Assembly (NCBI GenBank): GCA_009760885.1
Contig: CM019713.1
Span: 82,193,131-82,257,130 of the forward strand
Direction: 5' to 3'
DNA: 64,000 bases
Source: Achatina immaculata
Taxonomy: Eukaryota; Mollusca; Gastropoda; Stylommatophora; Achatinidae
Shown: positions 58,371 through 64,000 of the stretch, one piece after another
Numbering within the stretch: the stretch's first letter is position 1
Layout of the letters: the number at the start of each line of letters is the position of its first letter
Notes under the pieces: model-generated
What the model was told of the DNA's origin: nothing
Databases searched by the model: none
What the model saw: the letters and a program-made list of their open reading frames with translations, nothing else
Program-made: the position numbers and the translations under genes

Positions 58371-59869
58371 GAAATTTTACAAATGTACCCAAGTTTTAAA
58401 TAAAAAAGAACAAGTCTATACAAATAAAAGATAAAACTTATAGATATTTGATAGGTCTACACAAGTAAAAGGTAATATTTACAGAAACTTAAAATGTGAA
58501 AAAATGCTGAAAAAAAAAATAAGACTGACTTACACAATTGGCATTCTTTAAAATTTCAAATGTATATGATTTACTACTGTTTGTTTAAAAATATTTTATA
58601 TCCGTGGCAAAGAAAATGTGGTTTGGATTCTTATAGTGTTTTTTTTTCCTGCTTTCTCCTGCACAAAGATTTATCTCAATGAAACCCTTTGCAGAAACCC
58701 CCAATATCATTTTATAATCAACTATAGTTTTGTTACTGACTGAGCAATGTCATGAAACATCAACAAGCAAAACATCAAATAACCAACAGAAACATAACAA
58801 ATAAAACTGTGAACTGAAACAAATTATACCAGGCAGTCACATAAAACAAATTGGTGCCAATATGTGCAAGGCAGCAGTTAGAACAAGCTAAACTTCAGCA
58901 AGCAATTGTATTCTGCTACAGAACAAACATTGCCAAATCAAGCTCTGCGGTGAGATACTTGAGTGTAATGAATCTTATCTGAAGAAAGACACTTGTAAGA
59001 ACTAAGAAAATCTGGATGCTGTTTTATGATGACTATCACAGCTTCTTATTATGGAAAAAAACACTTGATTTAACCATTTTCTGTCCATTAAAAAAAAAAA
59101 TCCAAACTATTTACACCTTCATCTGCCTACATTTTTTAAAAACTTTACAAGCTATTTTTGCACCTGAAATAAACTCTAACTGATTTGTGAAATTAATAAA
59201 AGATAATTTAATAAATAAATGAACTGACAAACTAAGCTGACTAAATGAATTAGTTCCTACATAGATAATAAGAAGTGTTGCCAACTGAGCCACTTGTCAG
59301 ATATACATGTTACTTTAGGACTATCAAAACTAGTTTGTTGAATAATATCATGCAACTAATCAGTAAGAATGAGTTAAATATTAATCCTGGAATTACTTAT
59401 AAATTAATACAACTAATTCATTGAAATCAAATTTATAATGTACTTAAAAATGTACCTGGACAAGGTATCATTTCTTTACTTCACTCAGCAAAATGCTGGT
59501 CAAACTTGCTGCTATGTGGCATACAAAGCTACTGATCTTTCTGTTGTATCTCAGCAATGTTGCTTTATTGAATTAAAATGTTATTTTCATTTACAAAGAT
59601 ACAACATTCTGGCCAGATTTCTTTCAAATAAAAGGTGATATTTAAGAATTTTTTCCCCACAATGGCAAATATCTTCAAATAACGCCATTTAAATGTGAAA
59701 ATAACATTAGTAAGAAAGCTTTGCTAAATCACCAGCTATAAACGTTTTTGTTCTTTTACTAAGGCTTTTGCCAGTTTGTTTCAGCTCGACTGCAACACCC
59801 GACTCCATCTGTCCTGTTAGTTACACACATCAAATATTGCCCGCTCCAAACACTATAGGCCCAACAAAC
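58371..59869. other. Intron of the MTSS1-like gene, 5' part
   Basis: AT-rich with no further repeat or exon recognised. The donor of the upstream exon reads G|GTTTGT at 59,870/59,869 on the minus strand. Confidence 0.6.
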
Positions 59870-59989
59870 CTGTGGTGGAGGCTGGCCGCTGTGAGTGCAT
59901 GGCAGCCCGATATGCGGCCCTCATTTCTCCACTTCTTGGAATGGTATAATATTTTTCACACTCAAACTTGTCTCCTAGAACTTCACAAT
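59870..59989 (-). CDS. MTSS1: MTSS1/MIM-like protein, internal exon (120 bp)
   Basis: A minus-strand acceptor (CATCTGCAG) precedes 59,989, and the donor G|GTTTGT follows 59,870. Length 120 bp, with phase 1 at both ends. It encodes CEVLGDKFECEKYYTIPRSG, then EMRAAYRAAMHSQRPASTT and the first base of a Gly codon. The order TIPR, a Y-R helix-like stretch, then RPAST is the signature I recall from the vertebrate MTSS1/MTSS2 region just before the terminal exon (STIPRN ... RPASTAG). Phase joins exactly to the exon starting at 55,953. The frame is strongly conserved in character compared with its AT-rich introns. Confidence 0.85.
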
Positions 59990-61051
59990 CTGCAGATGCA
60001 AGTACAATATACACATGCAAATAAGACACATACAACACTCATCCTCAACACAGGCAAAAGAACCAAACAAAATAAAATGAACATTCAGTGCTCCAGTGGT
60101 TCCCAACAGCAAGCAGCACAATTCTAGGATATAGACAACTTTCTTGAATATAGATTAAAACAATCAAATCCACATCTCTGATGATTTGGGGAGCCATATG
60201 GTTGATTTAACTCTTTGCAACATAGTTTCCCTCTGATCACACTGTCTTATCTATCTTCATCTAGGGTTATTATTCATGATCTTGTCCTTGTTTTTTCCTA
60301 AGTATTATTACATATCTTTGTGCTCTGAGAACATCCCATAATGCTTTGAGAACCACTGCAGTACACAAAGATAAACATAAATAGGGAGAACAATTTTTTA
60401 AAATAATAAAAAATTACAAATCATGCCTTACTCAGTGCATGTCTACTTTACAATCAGCAGAACAGCCCTCACTTCAGAGATTTACATTGCTGCTGCTATG
60501 ATACCATTACATTCCTCCTACCTTTGACCCACAGCCACGTAGACATATTTATCTCATATTGCATTCCTCCATACAATCTTATGTGTATGCCAATTTATAG
60601 ATGAGTATGAGCAGTTTTGATGTTGCCAAGGCCAGAGAGTTGAGCATAGAGTGGTTTTGACGAGGCAGGATAGTCAAGTATTTGGTGGATTTTAGATTCC
60701 GCCAAGACTGAAAGGTCACACATGAGCTTGTTTACAGTGCCTTCCTCATTCCTTGTACTAAGAAAACAGATGTCTTGCACCTTCAAGTATTCTTCGTTTC
60801 TTTTTTCTGCCATGAGATTTTTTTTTTTTTTTAGCTTAACTGCCAGTCAGTTTCCTCTCCTAGGTTCCTGTGATCATCATCATCCTGTGCCACTTCCCCT
60901 GAGAAAAATAACTGTAAAGGACCTCAAACTCACTGTGTCCTATATTTTCTGAGTTCACACAGACAGATTTCTCTTCAAGACATCTATCATGTCTTCCTTC
61001 AAAACTGAAAACACTGCCCGGTTGGTTATACTGTACTCTCTTGTACATACT
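59990..61051. other. Intron of the MTSS1-like gene
   Basis: The intron spans 59,990-63,249. No exon was found here. A 72-codon minus-strand frame at 60,595-60,813 is not supported by splice signals. Confidence 0.55.
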
Positions 61052-61290
61052 TTCTTACATCCTTTCTGTGCCGCTAAACGTCACATAGGGCCCACATGTT
61101 AGTTCGCCAAGATTTCCTGTCTTCGACGAGTTTTCAATCTTATCAAGGGATGTTATGCCCACTGAACTGGCCTCTCTTAACAATGTCCTCTTTAGAGTTT
61201 CACATGGTCAACCTCTTTTTTTTCAGCCTGCTTTGATCCACTTGGTAGCTTGTTTGGGGATCCTCTGATTGTACTATCTTGTACATCTCC
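61052..61290 (-). mobile_element. LINE family B, 3' tip in an MTSS1-like intron
   Basis: Same end as 43,766 and 46,738: minus-strand SVGITSLDKIENSS-like codons, NVGPMCDV-like codons and a GGCACAGAAAGGATGTAAGA tail. Same strand as the host gene. Confidence 0.8.
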
Positions 61291-62610
61291 AATAATTAAA
61301 AATACCAGCAACATATAAAAAAAAAACTCAGCAGGTTATAAATTCTGCTTGTCATCCCACATTCCAAATTCACGATGGCTTAGAGTTGTGGATGCAGTTG
61401 CTCATGTGTAATCACAGGCTAGCTGCTCACAGCCCTTGCAACCTTTCAAAGATATGATATTCTCACTACTGTGTAACCACACAGTAAATCTTACGGCTCA
61501 AAGTGCTCCAAGCATCGCTAACATAACCTGCAAGCGATATATTCCTATTCCTTAACAACTTCTTTTATCTGTGAATGCAAGAAGTCTCTGTCATCAAGCA
61601 ATGATACTTTTGTCAACATTTTCAGGTTCGGTCATTTTAAAACACAAATGAAGCCCGTAATCACATATTATTATTATTAGATAATTATGTACATAATTTA
61701 TGACTGATGGGATATATAGTCTGGCGTGGAAAGTTCCGAACTGTAAGTTGCATAACTGGTTTTCATAAGCTGTACTTTTGATTAATGTATTTAACATGAG
61801 TTCTAATTTATATAATTTTATAATTAAAAAGATGAAGATTGAAATCCCCCCCCTCACCCCCAAAAAAAAAAGGCTTTAAAAATCTGATAACAATTTTCAG
61901 TTTCTTTAACTTTTGAATTTCCTGATGTAAAAGATGTGTTCATGAAACTCAGCACATTAATGTAAGACTGAGATGATTAAAAAAAAATTCTTGTACTCAA
62001 TTATGATCATGTAAATGTTTCTAAGCCAATAAATACTGCAGCATCTTTGCAAAGCAAAGTCAAGAAAAACCAATTTATGCTGAAATGCAAAGACAAACTG
62101 AAGGCAAATCCACATGCTAATTTTGTTACAGACTGATAATCCTAGTGTAGCTGAATCTACTGTCTGCTAAACTACTCAAGGCAGATCTGCTGAATGTGAC
62201 AACCATGCAGATTGTGACATTCCTGCTTGTCACACAAATCAACACAAGGTGCCAGGAAATCTCTGCTAACACAATCATGCAACATGAAAAATGACGATAC
62301 AGTGGTGTAAATGAGCCATAAAACAAACAAACAAAATCTAACCATATAACAATCGATACTAACCAACACTATGAAAGCCCAACAAAATGTACAGCGATAA
62401 CACATTGTCAGATCACAGTTTTCTAACATGAAATCAAACACAGTCTGTGACCTCTGACCACATCTGTAATTTGTAACTCTATTCTTCAGCACTTAGACAA
62501 ATATAAACTGAGAATCATAAATATCCTGTCTGTAAATATATGACACATTTATTAACAGATTCATGCACTTTATCCTCAGTACTTCTTCTTCGCAAATGAA
62601 GATTCTAAAA
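61291..62610. other. Intron of the MTSS1-like gene
   Basis: AT-rich. Nothing recognisable apart from A and T runs. Confidence 0.5.
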
Positions 62611-62890
62611 GGTAAATGTAAAATCCCCATTTCCATGCCATTAAAGCATACTGGGGATACAGTGTTAGGCCCTTATATCCATGACCATCGGCACATAAAT
62701 GTGTGATGTGGTCTGTATCATGCCTGGCCACCTTACCTTCCCAGATTTCTCTGGTGCCCATTTTTAGAGGCTTGTAGGACCCCACAGATTTTTGGTGTGT
62801 ATCAGAAAAAAAATCTCCACTTCTGGGACCTGAACCCAGTGCCACTGGATCAATAAACCAAATGCCTAACCACTCAGCTAACCAGGCTGC
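62611..62890 (-). repeat. tRNA-derived SINE, full copy, intronic
   Basis: The minus strand starts GCAGCCTGGTTAGCTGAGTG (A box) at 62,890. It has TGGGTTCAGGTCCCAGAAG (B box), then TACACACCAAAAATCTGTGG and ACATCACACATTTATGTGCC, and ends at GGTAAA units near 62,611. Alignable along its length with 45,634-45,908. Confidence 0.8.
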
Positions 62891-63249
62891 TAAGTGAAGA
62901 TTCTGGTCAAGCTAATTATGATGCCCTGTCGTCTAGATCTGACCTGGAGAAATGAAAGAAACTGGAAAGTGGCGCCTACTCAAGCGACACAATAAGTGCC
63001 CCATACTCAACTTCTGACAAGGACAATTAGTAAGTTACTCTTTGACAGTTGCTACAGAATGGAGAGGAGAGCAAATATAGGTGTGTCCTGAATGCTACAG
63101 TGCTGAAACTAACTGGACAAATTTGCCTCCTTTTTTTTTTTTTAAACTTCATTTTGGCTAACAGGATATGGCTGTCCATGATGGAGGAGTCTTTTACAAG
63201 TCTTTTTTTTTTTTAAAATCTATTCTGAATCTTCAAGCCAGCCACCCAC
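62891..63249. other. Intron of the MTSS1-like gene
   Basis: Contains T runs at 63,131-63,143 and 63,204-63,215. No exon. Confidence 0.5.
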
Positions 63250-63305
63250 TGTAAAACCACTTCCCATCTAACATAATGGTTGTTTCAACATCTTCACTAC
63301 AACAG
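63250..63305 (-). CDS. MTSS1: MTSS1/MIM-like protein, small internal exon (56 bp, probable)
   Basis: A strong minus-strand acceptor (CTTTTTTTTGCAG) ends at 63,306. The exon reads one base of a split codon, then CCSEDVETTIMLDGKWFY, then A before the donor GTGGGT at 63,249. That phase-1 end joins exactly to the phase-1 start at 59,989, giving FYNCEVLGD across the junction. Vertebrate MTSS1, as I recall, has a CSED-T-I block followed by a Y-D-(C/Y) and GD stretch just before STIPRN, so both content and order agree. The donor is weaker than ideal and the exon is short, hence moderate confidence. The I-BAR domain and the rest of the gene lie beyond the window. Confidence 0.6.
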
Positions 63306-64000
63306 CTGCAAAAAAAAGCAACAGTTTGTAATTCAAGAAAGTGAGAACAGGAAGAATAAAGCCTGGCTTATGACTACCTGGACTTAAAATGATATGCTGG
63401 AGAATAACTGAAACAATAATCACATTATTGCAGGCATCTGTCACTTTACAGTATGCAGAACTACTTCTCCATGTAGCAGCAGTAAGACAGCTCCAGGTCA
63501 AAACAACAACAAATTCTTAGAAAACATTTAAATAGAGCACAAGTTTTTTTTTCTCATATACCCACTAGAAGGCTATGACTCAACTGTTCTTGTAAGCTGA
63601 CCATACAGCACGAGTAAAACAAAATGAGATAATGATCTCAGAGATGCCCCACAAAATAATCTAATCTGAATCATCTGTGACTAAACAAAAAGAAACATGG
63701 CCTCCCAAGTTGTGAAGTGATTCCCACAGTGAATTCCTGTGACACAGTGGACACTGTCATTTCATTCACTGAAAAAAAGGCTTTTGTTGACTTTCCTTCT
63801 GCATTCTGTATAGTCTTTGGTATATTTTTAATCATATCTTCTACCTCTCTCTCCCTGTGCCACATTGCCAGCCCGGATGTTATAGATTCTCAGGTTCTCT
63901 CATATCTTATCTTCTCAAGATATAGTCACTGAATGTCACACGCTTCAAGAATTCTGTTCACTAGTCTACAAGAAATGTGCACATATCAAGACTCACACAT
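63306..64000. other. Intron of the MTSS1-like gene, running off the window
   Basis: AT-rich. A 64-codon minus-strand frame at 63,671-63,865 has no recognisable content and no convincing splice sites. Confidence 0.5.

Noticed and set aside
60595..60813. 72-codon minus-strand frame within the MTSS1-like intron
   Set aside because: No splice sites in register and no family match. The flanking exons already join in phase without it.
63671..63865. 64-codon minus-strand frame near the right edge
   Set aside because: No recognisable domain or convincing acceptor and donor. Compatible with chance in intron sequence.

Overview
The window is animal nuclear DNA, most likely from a lophotrochozoan such as a gastropod mollusc. 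The evidence is spliced coding exons with AG/GT borders, no bacterial-style gene packing, many RTE-type LINEs, mariner, hAT and piggyBac-like DNA transposons, tRNA-derived SINEs and a dozen minisatellite arrays. The mollusc assignment is inference from the repeat types. The animal assignment is firm.

Host genes. (1) An MTSS1/MIM-family gene lies on the minus strand at the right end. Three exons can be read (63,250-63,305; 59,870-59,989; 54,635-55,953) and their splice phases join exactly. They encode the proline-, glutamine- and histidine-rich C-terminal part of an actin and membrane scaffold. The I-BAR domain must lie beyond position 64,000. (2) A small membrane protein of 83 residues is encoded on the plus strand at 39,813-40,064, with a splice acceptor just before its ATG. 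(3) One last coding exon of an unrecognised gene lies on the minus strand at 24,529-24,692. No rRNA or intact tRNA gene was seen.

Layout. 1-5.8 kb: a 34-bp satellite with a 340-bp higher-order period, a mariner fossil and 29-30-bp minisatellites. 5.8-11.4 kb: nested LINE pieces, including an RTE-like reverse transcriptase ORF broken by one stop. 11.4-12.8 kb: a full-length dead mariner. 13.0-14.7 kb: a hAT element with 8-bp target duplications whose interior is a 28-bp minisatellite, itself holding a LINE insertion. 14.7-18.0 kb: a 1.6-kb tandem duplication. 19.7-20.25 kb: a plus-strand island depleted of T. 21.3-22.6 kb: a GC-richer non-coding element built of three blocks of tandem repeats, with a second partial copy at 43.5 kb. 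25.1-27.5 kb: a decayed RTE-like LINE. 29-39.5 kb: satellites of 25-40 bp, one split by a LINE. 41-46 kb: LINE ends, a chimeric two-headed mariner and a SINE. 46-64 kb: AT-rich, repeat-poor sequence holding the MTSS1-like gene, with a piggyBac-like element nested in a hAT-like element just downstream of it.

Most long open frames here are satellite artefacts. I found no convincing new gene system. The most unusual signals are the T-depleted island, the three-block tandem element and the chimeric mariner. All boundaries were read by eye and are approximate unless a motif fixes them.
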